Shown here: positions 35,200 through 46,941 of the stretch, piece by piece
Layout of the letters: every line of letters starts with the position of its first letter
Numbering within the stretch: position 1 is the first letter of the stretch
NCBI GenBank assembly: GCA_963662155.1
Contig: OY759274.1
Span: forward strand, 35,504,795-35,568,794
Direction of reading: 5' to 3'
DNA: 64,000 nt
Origin: Lamellibrachia columna
Taxonomy: Eukaryota > Annelida > Polychaeta > Sabellida > Siboglinidae
Position numbers and translations under genes: made by a program
Notes under the pieces: model-generated
Told to the model about the DNA's origin: nothing
Databases searched by the model: none
The model's input: only the letters and a program-made list of their open reading frames with translations

Positions 35200-36655
35200 G
35201 CGTGTGGTAGATATATGAGGAGAAATTTTACAGCTCTATGTGGTCGTTTTGATGGTTCGGTCAGAAAGTAAATAAGTTCCAAGCGAAATGCTATTGCCTA
35301 TTGGCGTTGCTAAACTGCGCAGAAAAAGCCTTATTCGAAGATAATTATGCGGTATCACTTGCCGCTAGCGATTCGAAATCGTTACATTATACGTTTTATT
35401 CTGGAAAATTTACATCGCCACCACTCGCGAGTGACACTACACTGAAGCATTGCATAGAAAGCACTGACTGAATGTAAACCCATATCATCATTGACGTCAC
35501 AAAACCACGTGATCGCTCATTTCATTAACTTCGAGTTTTTATGCGCGCTTTGCGAGTTAGACGCATTAAACATGTAATTTTAACAATAAAAATTGTTTTC
35601 CTTATTTATTTTTTTCCATGTACTACATGCAATATTAAACTTTGTGTACACATCAAAAAGGCATTGTAGCTAGTGCCTTGTTGTTAGTCACTTTAAAAAA
35701 ACATTTCCCACATAGTGATTGACCAAAACTATGCACTACGAATTATCACCCCCTCTACATAAACAAGAAGGCAATATTTTCATTACCTACTCACGTTTAT
35801 ACATTGACCAAATCACGTGGGGCAAGACGTCCCCCCTGCGGAGCAAGACTTCTGTTCCCTGTTGTTAGATTAACCGCCTATGACTTAACAGAGCAGGCGT
35901 AATGCCGGGCAACGTCACGTCTTGTGCAACATCCATTTAACTTTTTTATGTATTGTTGCCAGTGTCCATGATTGGCGGGAAATCGTTGCTAGAAAAACAA
36001 TGTGGGTATGGTTTTGCATCAGTCTCTCCATATGACGATGTCTTGGCGATGCAGATCTAATATCGGGGTAATGTCTACTAGTCTTGTAGACGGACCGTAG
36101 CATCAGGAAACCGACGCTAGGAATGTTGACGCCTTGTCTACACTGTTGTTGTGTTAGGCACCAGTCTGGGATTACCTATGACATAATAACGTCAGGCAAT
36201 ATGCGATTGCAATGACGACGTGTCAGTGATACAAAACTGGTCAAAACGTCAGGTAACAGAGGCTCGCAATGCCGATGTTTTGCGTATTAGTTGTCATCAT
36301 GCATCGGTTCAAATAATAAATGATCTCGTGATATCGAGACCGCTCTCCTGATCGGCATCCTTGACTTTCTCATCTGCAAACTGCAGACGGTGCAAAACTC
36401 AACAACCAGTTTGGTGGATCGGTTGCAATAAATGGGGGCACATCACCACTGTGCTAAAGAAGCTTCACTTCCTTTCGCAGCGGTGTTGCTCTCCTCTTTA
36501 TCCCTGAAGGCCGGGGTGAGGCGGGCATTGATTCCCGTCGTCAGTTTTTGTGTTTCTTCTTCTTCCCTCGCTTGTTCCTTTTCCACCCCCCCCCCTTCTT
36601 CGCTCTCGTTCTCCACCCACTCCCACCTAATCTCTGTTTACACAGTTGTCTCATC
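35200..36655. other. Unassigned stretch
   Basis: Nothing recognisable. It includes CACGTG-containing words near 35502 and 35813 and a GGGGCAAGACGT phrase near 35820 that resembles GTGCAAGACGCC at 31980, which may be chance or related ends of an old element. Confidence 0.3.
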
Positions 36656-36657
36656 TC

Positions 36658-37009
36658 AGTACCGACCGACCGACCGACCGACCGACCGACCGACCGACCG
36701 ACCGACCGACCGACCGACCGACCGACCGACCGACCGACCGACCGACCGACCGACCGACCGACCGACCGACCGACCGACCGACCGACCGACCGACCGACCG
36801 ACCGACCGACCGACCGACCGACCGACCGACCGACCGACCGACCGACCGACCGACCGACCGACCGACCGACCGACCGACCGACCGACCGACCGACCGACCG
36901 ACCGACCGACCGACCGACCGACCGACCGACCGACCGACCGACCGACCGACCGACCGACCGACCGACCGACCGACCGACCGACCGACCGACCGACCGACCG
37001 ACCGACCGA
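36658..37009. repeat. ACCG microsatellite, about 87 units
   Basis: Uninterrupted (ACCG)n for about 350 bp. Peptide-like frames (Pro-Thr-Asp-Arg or Arg-Ser-Val-Gly) exist in several frames on both strands purely because the 12-bp triplet-of-tetramer has no stop. An adjacent GTGC/GAGC-type array runs from 37030 to 37088. Confidence 0.98.
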
Positions 37010-37029
37010 CTGCTGGCTGCAACCGGTGT

Positions 37030-37088
37030 TTGTGCGTGCGTGCGTGCGTGCGAGCGTGCGTGCGTGCGTGCGAGCGTGCGTGCGTGCC
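37030..37088. repeat. GTGC microsatellite
   Basis: Tandem GTGC with a few GAGC interruptions, immediately right of the ACCG array. Confidence 0.9.
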
Positions 37089-37275
37089 AGATAACGGCCA
37101 AATTACAGTATATTTACAAATAGAATATTGGTAAATTAAAACACATCTGGACGATCAAGATGTTAGAGTCGATATAGCATGATTTTATAACAAGACAATC
37201 AGACCTTGTACCTCTGACAGACCACCGGGGCACAGGCTATTGCCCCTGCATACGTCGTTGGATATTCAAAATGTA

Positions 37276-37340
37276 ACCTCTAAATGTAACCCCTAAATGT
37301 AACCCCTAAATGTAACCCCTAAATGTAACCCCTAAATGAT
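37276..37340. repeat. 13-bp AACCCCTAAATGT tandem repeat
   Basis: Five units of CCCCTAAATGTAA. It resembles telomere-like CCCTAA words, but the unit is 13 bp and is probably an interstitial minisatellite. Confidence 0.85.
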
Positions 37341-37439
37341 GCAGTGACTGTCGGATTTACTTTGTAAACACCAACGTATGATGTATTTGCACATAGAGAG
37401 TAATAAGTCCAATAACAATGTTTTGATGCATTGCATGAA

Positions 37440-37692
37440 TGTTTTATTGTAGTTCTTTCTAGGTTGCCTCTAGCCACGACAGGTGAATCACTGTTAACGA
37501 AACATGTTTACACTGTGACACCTTCTTACTGAATAGCACTAATTAATGTTACCTTACACCATATAGTGAGTGCCGAGATATTGCAGTAAAATATCTTTAA
37601 ATACACATCAACAATAATATTGGATATAGTATTGTTATCGTGCGGGACTTTCCTTAAAGGAGTTATTGTGTCATTGGTGTTAGATCGCAACT
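37440..37692 (-). other. Probable 3' UTR of the secreted-protein gene
   Basis: On the minus strand, AATAAA at about 37441-37446 lies 250 bp past the TAA. AT-rich, no other gene seen. Confidence 0.4.
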
Positions 37693-39387
37693 TTAAATAC
37701 ATTTGTTGTGGATGTCGATCAGCGCCTGAAGTTCCTTCATGACTGGATTGCCGTCCGAGTAGATAGGCATGATAGGCCAGCGCTGACGAAGGGCTCCCAC
37801 CCCGCGGATTCTGGGCAGGATGACGCGATGACCAGATATGCGGGTCTTGACCACCCGGCCAGTGGGCGTGAGGACACCGAGCAGGTCAAAGGTCGTGTCG
37901 GCGAGGTCGGCCTTCGGCTCCTTTCCGCTGTAGAAGTCGGGTGGCGTGAAGCTGGACCACTTGTTGTTCGCTCCGTCGTACGCCTTCGCCGGCGTGAAGC
38001 CTCCGTCGCGACCGTTCGCCTCCACCGTCTTGCCGAGCTTCGACTTCTCGTGTCCCTTGTACTTGATCCTGTACGGGTTCCACGACGACAACGGAGTCGT
38101 GTAGATGATCTCCATCGGGATGGCGTAGCTCCAGCGCTGGGTTGACTTGTCGCACCTCATGTTTCGCCCGGTGCCCGTGCAGTTGGTCTGCACCGTGAAC
38201 TCTGCAACTTTCGGGTTGGACGTCATCGCCATGAAGATGTTCTCGTCGGAGAAGCCGCGGAACTTGTAGTACCGACGCATGGCGTCTTTCTCAGTCTCAC
38301 TATACAGTCGGTGGTAGTAGGCGGCGTTCAGGCGGCGTCTTCCCGGCTTGTTCCCTGGCTCGAACTTGAGGGCAGGAAGGCCGAACGAATTGTCGACTAG
38401 GTCGCCGGGGTAGTTGTCCTTGCCCGGTATCTCAGCCATCAACTTGTCTAAGAGTTGGTACCGCACCACGCCTTCTTTCCTTGGCCACATCGGCGTGTCG
38501 TACGGGTTCAGTTGGAAGTGGGTAGACGGGTTGTTTACGGCGTTGGTCTTCTTGTCGAGAGCCAGTCGGTTCGCCCGCTCACACACGGGTCGGAAGAGCG
38601 ACGTGGGGATGTCCCTTTTCAGGGGGTTGCACATGATGCGGTAATGCCACTGGACGAAGACGGGTATTGGGCCGTTCATGTAAAGGATCTTACGCGGCAG
38701 GAAGCTGTAGTTCTCCCTCCGGCTTTTCGTGCCCGTCGCCGATGTGTAGCGAATCTTTTCCTCCATCTCATACCAAGTCTGAGCGTCCATGTGATGCCGC
38801 TCACTCTTGAAGGCATCTTCGATCGCCTCGCCCGTGTGGATCCATGCGCCTTCCATGTAGCACAATACCGGCTTGAAGTACTTGCGGTAGTCTCTCCTTG
38901 AACAGTCCTGGTCCCTCCACGCCTTGAACCATTTCTGCATCTCCCTCGTTTGTCCCCGTATCGTCCTCTTCCTCAGCACTTCCGGGGGCACGTCAGGAAA
39001 GGGGATGTCTTCTGTCAGATGGTACTGGCGACTCGTACGGTGAGGCATCTTCAACATGTAGTCGTTGTGACGGGTGCGGAATTCGACGCCGTTGAGCACG
39101 GCGACGAACTCTCCCTGGCCTATGGTGCGTTGGTAGTGGGCGTGGTTGTGGATCGACGCGACCGTGTGGCCGGTGTGAGTCTCCGAGAAGTACGGCCGAG
39201 TGCCTTGGGTGCGATGCCGGATCTGCTTGACGCCCGAATCGCCCTCCGACCGGATACGCTCCTCGGCGAATAGTTGCTGCAGGATCAGCTGCCGTCCGAG
39301 TGTTTGCAGCACTTCGTCGGACGTAGGTTTACGTGCGTACACTAGCACCACAGAGGCGCATAGCAGGAGCCATAGTGTCGTCGCCAT
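37693..39387 (-). CDS. Secreted protein of unknown function, 564 residues
   Basis: A single open frame on the minus strand from ATG at 39387 to TAA at 37693. The first 18 residues (MATTLWLLLCASVVLVYA) are a clear signal peptide; the mature chain has seven cysteines, no membrane span, and two N-glycosylation sequons (NYS, NCT). It is rich in Arg, Tyr and His (NHAHYQRTIGQGEF; MPHRTSRQYHLTEDI; YYHRLYSETEKDAMRRYYKF). I recognise no named domain. The frame extends upstream of the ATG, but TCATTGCAG/GTCGACA just before it is a good acceptor, so a non-coding first exon is likely (possible donor GCA/GTGAGT near 39724). Its GC content is much higher than its surroundings. A minus-strand AATAAA near 37441 may end the transcript. 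Confidence 0.85.
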   Translation of the reverse strand: MATTLWLLLCASVVLVYARKPTSDEVLQTLGRQLILQQLFAEERIRSEGDSGVKQIRHRTQGTRPYFSETHTGHTVASIHNHAHYQRTIGQGEFVAVLNGVEFRTRHNDYMLKMPHRTSRQYHLTEDIPFPDVPPEVLRKRTIRGQTREMQKWFKAWRDQDCSRRDYRKYFKPVLCYMEGAWIHTGEAIEDAFKSERHHMDAQTWYEMEEKIRYTSATGTKSRRENYSFLPRKILYMNGPIPVFVQWHYRIMCNPLKRDIPTSLFRPVCERANRLALDKKTNAVNNPSTHFQLNPYDTPMWPRKEGVVRYQLLDKLMAEIPGKDNYPGDLVDNSFGLPALKFEPGNKPGRRRLNAAYYHRLYSETEKDAMRRYYKFRGFSDENIFMAMTSNPKVAEFTVQTNCTGTGRNMRCDKSTQRWSYAIPMEIIYTTPLSSWNPYRIKYKGHEKSKLGKTVEANGRDGGFTPAKAYDGANNKWSSFTPPDFYSGKEPKADLADTTFDLLGVLTPTGRVVKTRISGHRVILPRIRGVGALRQRWPIMPIYSDGNPVMKELQALIDIHNKCI

Positions 39388-39394
39388 TGTCGAC

Positions 39395-42280
39395 CTGCAA
39401 TGAGGAGTTATAACGTGGTTTAGCCATGTAGACACACGCGTGTAAGTGTAGCCTGACAGAATGCTTCTTAGAGAAGTCGAGTTGGTATTGAAATGAACAG
39501 TTTTGCTATGTGTGAAGTGTAATAGTCTTTTACTAGTTCTGAAGACTGGACACCGCGCAAACAAGGGACGTCGACAAACAAACGCGTTTTGCAAACAAAG
39601 CACTTAATCGGAATACCGACAAGCTCTCTAACAAGATTCGAATGAGACGCCTCCAACTAGCAGGTCACGGGTGTCGCCACAGATAAGAACCAGTATCAAG
39701 ATTCATCTGGTGGACATCCACTCACTGCAAGACAAACAGCCAGACGAGACATTAAAACATACACCAAGCTGATGAGAACTGGTGACGTCACTGCAAGAAA
39801 GAACGAACAAGAACAAGTTTATTTTGACGCCGTTTATAATACAAATAAAAATTGAATGATAGAAACAAAATATGTATTAATATGTTCACATGGAAAAATA
39901 CAAACACAATATAACTTAATTAGGAGTCAGTGACTCCTATAAAGACTTTACAGTCGCTCTCATAGGAGCCACCAGTGAAATATAATTAACTAACTCGTTT
40001 ATACAAAATATTATGACAGTGCGTGTGTCAGAGGTAAAAGAGTGTGCATGAATATTCGAGTGTATATATTGACATATGTGTGATAATATGTAATATAAAT
40101 TGTAAGTCGATAGTCGATTTTGATAACAAGTATAGCTGTTTAGTATTGTACACATATATTCATATTTTTTAAATAATTAATTGTTTGCATAGTTTGCAAA
40201 ACTTCGCAATCTGTGAGTTCCTATCTTCTCTGTAACTTTTTTGGCGTGTTATTAATAACATGTGGCAAGTTATATCGTGACGTATCTAATGTTTCGTTCC
40301 ATCTGCTTCCCCCGAAAACGCGCACTCCTCGATTTTTATATTCAGAGATACCCCAACCGGTAGACATTCCAATCAGCTCCAGCCAATCTGACCAACTCGG
40401 GATTTTCATATTTGGTCATGCTCATTACCATAGTTGACGAAAACCGCTACACACAAGATTAGGATATCCAGTTCTCTCCAGTTTTCAGAGAAGTTACCTA
40501 TGTCACTTCTGGACAACTATCCGTGCTGATTGTCAACAAAGTTTCTAGAAGGAGATAGGTTCCCTTGTGTTTCCAGCAAGAAAGAAGGAGATACGGTAAA
40601 TTAACAACAGCCTGATTCTGTTCCCTGCCCTTCAAAGAACACACCTGGCTGACGTTGTCATGTATACTGGTCAACTTATCAAGATAAGTGTTCATGCTTA
40701 GAAATAATCTACAGTTAATTGTACGTTCTCAATTAATAATTACTTTTAATAATAATTTATATAATTTTTATTTAATAAGTTATACCTTATAACATGATAT
40801 ACGATAAAAACAGCCAGACTGTGTGCACAATAGGAGGGGCACCCCGCGTGCGTCACTACATAGACGGGAACATGTCGTGCGGCCAACCGCGGAAGGGTTA
40901 TTATTATTTGTTATAGTAATTTGTCATGATTAAAAAACGGACACATGGCACACATCGTGATATTCGCTCAATCACAATACAATACTTGAAGCTGAAACAT
41001 CCACAGTAGTTAGTCCTCGTTTTGTATCAGTGTTATGTAAAATTTGCGTTCGTCACCTTTGGCTGAGGGTTTCTGTAATAACGTTTACGATATCGACGAT
41101 CGAGGTGTGGTTGTGTAAAACTAATGATTTGATGTTTCCCGTGCATCGTAAGCCTGCTGAACACAACACAAAACAAAGGTTGTTGCACTCTACGACTATC
41201 GCTGATTTGCTAGCCAGTGACACGTCTAGACATGCTATCGTACAATGCACTGTGCGAAGGTGGCAGACCGTTTGTAGGAGGAGCAGGAAAGCGAGCTGAA
41301 TGATTTCTCGGTGAGCACTCCTGTTTGTCTGACTGTTCGTGCAAATCCTACTCCTTAAGGAACGTCAAGATCAAAGCACTTGTAGCCCAAGAAAACATTG
41401 CACAGCAGTGTTAATTTGTGCTTCTGGTTCAATTACCAAATTGTTGAAGGCTCCGTCTTACTCTCGTGCTCTTCTTACTTGCATCGCCAAACCTCACTAT
41501 CTTTAACTTTCTTCGTCTCAGTTCGCTGCGTTTCTTCATCGCCATCTTGAATAAGTTTGGGAAAACCGCTAGGGTCGTGTCAACGACGGGTCCAAGTTGG
41601 CACGAGCAAATAGCGGGAGATCTCACCCACACGGGATCTCATGACGGAATATTTGTTCAAGGAAGTTTAACTATTACTTTTCATTTGTGGTTCCACCTAT
41701 TGAATGCATTTTACCCGACTTACGCAAAACCTCTGTTGTGGCTTTTTACGGCCAGCCCACGAGAAACAGTGAACAGTTGTAAGTGAAGAGACTTTCAGGT
41801 TTTGGCTTTATTAATTTTATTTACAACCATGGTTCATTAACATTAGTTATATCGTAAAATCGTAGGTAAATAAACGTAATCAACCAAAAAATCGATGAAA
41901 ATCAAAGGAAACATCACACAGTCCAATATCAGAAAATCGGGAGCTTTGTGTTTGAGGAGACTTGTAAGCTTTGCTCGTGCAGCGGCCTACGATGAGGCCA
42001 GACTGTTTAAGGTTGGTGAAGGTTCTTACACAACGCCTAACTACGTCCGGTCACCGTCGTGTCGTGTCTCGTGGCTGTCGTGTTGTATCTCGTCGTTTAA
42101 TTGTCGTGTTGTGTCATGTCACTTAATCGTCGTGTCGTGTCGGGTCGTGATGTGTGCGGCGAGCTACCGTAGCAGGTATCAAGATATTCCAACTTGTTTT
42201 TGCGTTGGCATGTTTTTTCGATTCATTGACGACGTTGGCTCACAACAGTGGTGTTTTTTCTACCACAACCATGTAGAAAA
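39395..42280. other. Unassigned stretch with the 5' flank of the secreted-protein gene
   Basis: The first 400 bp probably hold the 5' exon and promoter of the secreted-protein gene. The remainder has short frames (for example 41030-41299 and 41466-41786 plus strand) that match no family. A GTCGTGT-rich stretch lies at 42055-42150. Confidence 0.3.
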
Positions 42281-42284
42281 GAGT

Positions 42285-43935
42285 ACACACTAATGCTTAT
42301 GTAAGGAGTAAACAGAAAGTTCGAGATAAGGTCGGACCACTGGAAAACAACAGTGGAAACATAATTTCAGACGGGTTTCAAATGGCAGAGGTCTCAGTTT
42401 TTAGCTCAGTTTTTACCACAGAAGATATCAGCTCACTTCCAGATCCATTTACAAAATTTGAGGGCAATAAATTAGAACATTTGGGGCAGTTATTTGTAAC
42501 TCCTGAAATGATAGCAAAGACAATTAAGAAGATGAAAGATAACAAATCACCTGGAGTTGATGGGATACCACCAAAACTGCTTAAGGAAATTGTTGAACAA
42601 ATGAGTACACCACTAGCAAAAGTATTTAACTTGTCACTAGAAGAAGAAATAGTTCCTTCAGAATGGAAAGAAGGAACAAACCAGAAAATTACAGACCAGT
42701 GAGTTTAACATCAGTTGTATGTAAATTACTCGAAACATTAATTAGAGACCGGTGGAATTCCTTGTAAAACATAAATTAATAAATACATCTCAACATGGGT
42801 TCCTAAAAGCAAGGTCATGTCTAACCAATCTCTTATGTTTTTTGGAAGAAATTACAAAGTGGGTAGATGACGGGTCACCAGTGGATGTTGTATATTTAGA
42901 TTTCCAGAAAGCTTTCGATAAAGTGCCTCATCAAAGATTGTTACTTAAACTAAAAGCCCATGATGTAATCAACTGGATAGAAAAGTGGTTTACACACAGA
43001 AGACAGAGAGTAATAGTAGATGGTGAGATTTCAAACTGGAAATCTGTTCTGAGTGGGGTACCACAGGGATCAGTATTAGGCCCTATACTGTTTTTAATAT
43101 ATATAAATGATTTGGAAGGTGACATATCTAGCAAAGTACTGAAATTTGCAGATGACACACAAGTATTCAGAAACGTTACTAATGATAGAGATAAACAAAG
43201 TTTACAGGATGATCTAGATAAATTAGTTAAATGGTCAGAAAAATGGCAAATGTTATTCAATTTTGGGAAGTGTAAATGCATACACATAGGACATGGAAAC
43301 ATGTACAAAGAATATAAAATGGGGGATGCTGTACTAGGTAGAACCACACAAGAAAAGGACTTAGGTGTAACATTTAGTGCTGACATGAAAGTTTCAGAGC
43401 AATGTGGGATTGCTGCTTCGAAAGGAAATCAAATTCTAGGGTTAATTAGGAGAACAATCACATATAAGGAGAAACAGCTAATTGTACCCCTGTACAAAGC
43501 AATAGTTATACCACATTTGGAATATTGTATACAAGCACGGAGGCCGTATCGTAAGAAGGACATAGACAAACTAGAAAGAATACAAAGAAGAGCAACAAAA
43601 ATGATTCCAGAATAGAGAGACCTTAGTTACGAAAGTCGCTTATTACAATGTGGTTTGACAACACTAGAGACCAGGAGACTAAGAGGAGACCAAATAGAAG
43701 TGTTTAAAATAGTGAACGGTTATGAGGATGTTGATAGGAATATGTTGTTCAAACTTAAAGATGGCAGTAGGACCAGAGGACACAAAGCAGCATTAGTTAA
43801 GGAACAGTGTAGGTTGGACATGAGAAAGTACTCTTTCTCACAGAGGGTGATAAATGAATGGAACTGCCAAATGATTGTGTTAATGCTAGCAGTGCGAATA
43901 TGTTTAAAAATAGAATTGACAGATATATGATAAGA
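42285..43935 (+). mobile_element. CR1-like LINE reverse transcriptase, plus strand
   Basis: Reading along: YVRSKQKVRDKVGPL, the RT fingers block MKDNKSPGVDGIPPKLLKE, then a deletion and frameshift near 42665-42755 around PENYRPVSLTSVVCKLLE, then a long frame 42752-43615 with QHGFLKARSCLTNLL, VVYLDFQKAFDKVPH, SGVPQGSVLGPILFLIYIND and the intact catalytic FADDTQVF, and thumb blocks (WSEKWQMLFNFGKCK). After one TAG at 43613 the same kind of sequence continues (SYESRLLQCGLTTLETRRLRGD; RKYSFSQRVINEWN) to about 43930. The endonuclease is missing, so it is a 5'-truncated, recently dead copy; the catalytic residues are present. Confidence 0.92.
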
Positions 43936-43939
43936 ACCA

Positions 43940-45940
43940 TGTAGCACAAAAGTACAACAATTTAGGTTCCATAAGTTTTAGTACAATTTACCATCACTTC
44001 GACCAATTTTGACTGATGAACATTCACTCAATCCAATACATCAAACAGCAACTGACGTTTACATAGATCTGTGCAATAGCAATTTTACTGAATTTTCTCA
44101 GGGGAAGTAGAAACAAAAGCAAATCGAAACAAAACATATTGTCTCGACACACATACGCACGCGTGCAAATACGCACGCATACACACACGCGTGTAATTTA
44201 CCTTCACAGAGTTATTCACTTGTTGCCCCACCAGCACGAAGCTTAGTATCCTGACATCTAGACGCGGCCCACAATATTCACTTGGGAATATACTTTCGCC
44301 AAAATGTATTATGTTAGGGGTACTAGGCAAACAAAGTAGGCTGGACCTTATCTGACGAATATCACACTTACCAACGTAAGCATCATATATACTTATACAT
44401 TTTGAAAAGATGCATGCTTGGCTTTATATATAGGCAATATGAGAGAGTTTGTCTACACGACACGTACGTGCATTGCATGCGCATGCGGTATTCCAAACGA
44501 ATCTTCGAACTGTTCACCAGATTCATGTAACTAACGCAATAAAAACATGTTTGCCTAGTGCCATGCCAGCGATTCAGCTGTTTGATTTCCATTTAAACTG
44601 AATCCAACATCAAAACTACGACCGCTCAGAGCCTTTTTCACTTCACCCTAGGGTGACCTGTTCATTCCAACAACAACTCGGCATTTCAAGTAAAAATTCA
44701 ACCATACTGAATTTATTGCGCGAAAACTATTCATTCATATAAATCCACCACAGACGATAGTCATGTACATATTTATATAACATAGTGAGCAACTTGTAGT
44801 GAACAAAAATTATGCAAGACCTGGCTCCCAAATATATAAAAATTTGTTGACGTAATAGGCTAACTACGTGTTTAGTAAAGAATTTGCATTTGTAGGAACG
44901 TCAGGACCAAAGCACTACAGTCGGATATATTATTGTCCGATTTTAGAATATGTGCAAACCTCGCCTGTAACTAACATTTTGGAAAAGGTTGGTGGCATAA
45001 ATATCACGGCGCTGGGCGAAACAAACTGGCAGAGATGTACGCAAATGACAACATGCAACAATTGTGTTATTACGTTTTGAATAATAGTTCTCTTCAGCAA
45101 CGTGTGTTATCTTACCTTGAGACAGAACGTGTGTGTCTCAACGCCTGGTGATCTTCACTGAGGTCTACCACGAAAGATGTGCAACGCAAAGTTGGGTGTT
45201 CATTTATTCCATACGACACAAAGGAAAGAGGAGGACATGGTATAAAAACTGTGCACGTCGCTAGATAAATGATTACATCAGCAAAATCAACACCCCACCG
45301 TTTGTTGTCTTCTCTAGCAGTGAGTTTGATTGGCTAGATTAGTTTATGCAAATCGGCTGACGTAGAAGGAACGTATGGGGCCAACTATTTCATAGCTACT
45401 TTGTGCTTTGGGAGTGACGTTATGGTAAATTAGGTTTGCATGAATATTGTCAGCAAGTCGACTGACGCAGAAGGAACGCATGGGGGCCACATGTTTTATA
45501 GTGACATTTGTTTCGGCAAAGACGGGGTGGAACATTTCCGTGTAATTTAATTAGTTAGTAATTCCTTGAAATAATCACCCAATAAACGTGAAACCACGTG
45601 GTACCACAACCCATGTTTGGCCACGTAGAGGGGCGTGATGGGTTGGGAAAGTCGATTTTACAGGGAAAAGTGACAGAGAAAAGAAGCAGAGGTAAACCCC
45701 GACAACGACGGGAAAATGACAACGCTGATATCTTCCGAACGGTTATAAGTGCATTTTAGCTTTAACCCAAAGTACGTTACGAAGATATTTTGTTGCCAAT
45801 GTCTTATATAAATTATTTGCCACCAACACTAAGATTTGTTTATGTTTATATTGGACATTACGCTGACGGTTAATGGGGATATTGTTAAATTATTCTGGAT
45901 TAATCGTTCCCGGATTATCAGGTTTCTAAAAACAAATATA
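43940..45940. other. Unassigned stretch
   Basis: No family recognised. At 45350-45515 an approximately 110-bp segment occurs twice in direct order (phrase TGACGYAGAAGGAACG, followed by TATGGGG or CATGGGGG). ACGCACGC-type runs lie near 44155-44192. Confidence 0.35.
45352..45515. repeat. Direct repeat of about 110-bp period
   Basis: AATCGGCTGACGTAGAAGGAAC at 45352-45373 returns as AGTCGACTGACGCAGAAGGAAC about 110 bp later, with similar following bases; an old local duplication. Confidence 0.6.
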
Positions 45941-45954
45941 TAAAAATGGTATTC

Positions 45955-46080
45955 TTAGTTAACATCATCATCATCAGCAGCATCAGCATCATCGTCATTA
46001 TCATCATCATCACAATAATAATCATCAGAATCATCATCATCATAGTCATCATCACCATCGTCGTCATCCAACACAAGGCG
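45955..46080. repeat. ATC/CATCAT microsatellite
   Basis: Imperfect (ATC)n with GTC and ATA interruptions. On the minus strand it encodes an Asp-rich tail on a 75-codon ATG frame ending at 45955 (MIAERNGGDGFIPQKW); this could be a terminal exon, but nothing else supports it. Confidence 0.8.
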
Positions 46081-46941
46081 ATCCTCACCAAGGCTGCATT
46101 TCAAAAAATTGTTGGCGTTCCTACAAGACATCGCCCATTTCTGTGGGATGAATCCATCACCACCATTTCTCTCGGCTATCATAGAACGCCACTCCTGTCC
46201 GTGTTGTGTTGTTCAGAGTTCATGTTACCGGTCCATGCCTGCAGTGGTCGATCTTGCTCTTGTCCTACCTCTTTTACCCCACAAAGTTGCTTTATGCCAA
46301 ACGTTGTAAGTTTACTCTGCACACTGACACGACATTTTACTCATACAGTTCGGAGAAAAACGTAAGAAACGAAAAATGTTTTTAAGTTTGCATTGTAAAT
46401 GGTGTTTATGATCCGGTAATTGTTTATAAATATGTCATGAAATATATAACGCATTATAATGTGTGTACTAATATTTTAATATTGACGTTATTTTTTTGTT
46501 CGCAGATGTTTGAGTGAAACTTCGGTCAATTTAGTAGCTATGAACGTTATCCTACATTATCATGACTCCATGCAGTTTGCAGTGCGGGATATAAAAAACT
46601 ATATAATCGAGTTTATGACCATTAATATGTGTGACGCAGATTGCGTCTCAACAAAAAGCCTAGAACAAAGTCTACATGCATTATTTATTTTAATGATGAA
46701 CTGATGTCTGTCATAAAAAGTCATGCTATTTTTTGAGAGGTTTGAGAGTTTCTTTGACATTGATGTACTTATGACGTTGGTTGCATCATTTTAATGAGAT
46801 CCATATGAGGTTTTGCAAGAGATGTTTTTATAATCACATCTCTCTTGCGCAGAAATTTTTTTCATTTACATACACTTTTACAAGATTTCCATCCAATGTA
46901 ACAAGTGCAAGATGGAAAGGAAGCTGTTGTTTCACCGAGAC

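Noticed and set aside
36432..37134. Long frames of Pro-Thr-Asp-Arg and Arg-Ser-Val-Gly repeats
   Set aside because: They are produced by the ACCG tetranucleotide array, which is open in several frames on both strands; no start context, conservation or domain.
37276..37340. Interstitial telomere sequence
   Set aside because: Unit is 13 bp (CCCCTAAATGTAA), not the TTAGGG hexamer.
45955..46182. Asp-rich acidic protein on the minus strand
   Set aside because: The acidic tail is the ATC microsatellite read in one frame. The 25 residues before it look protein-like, but have no partner exon.
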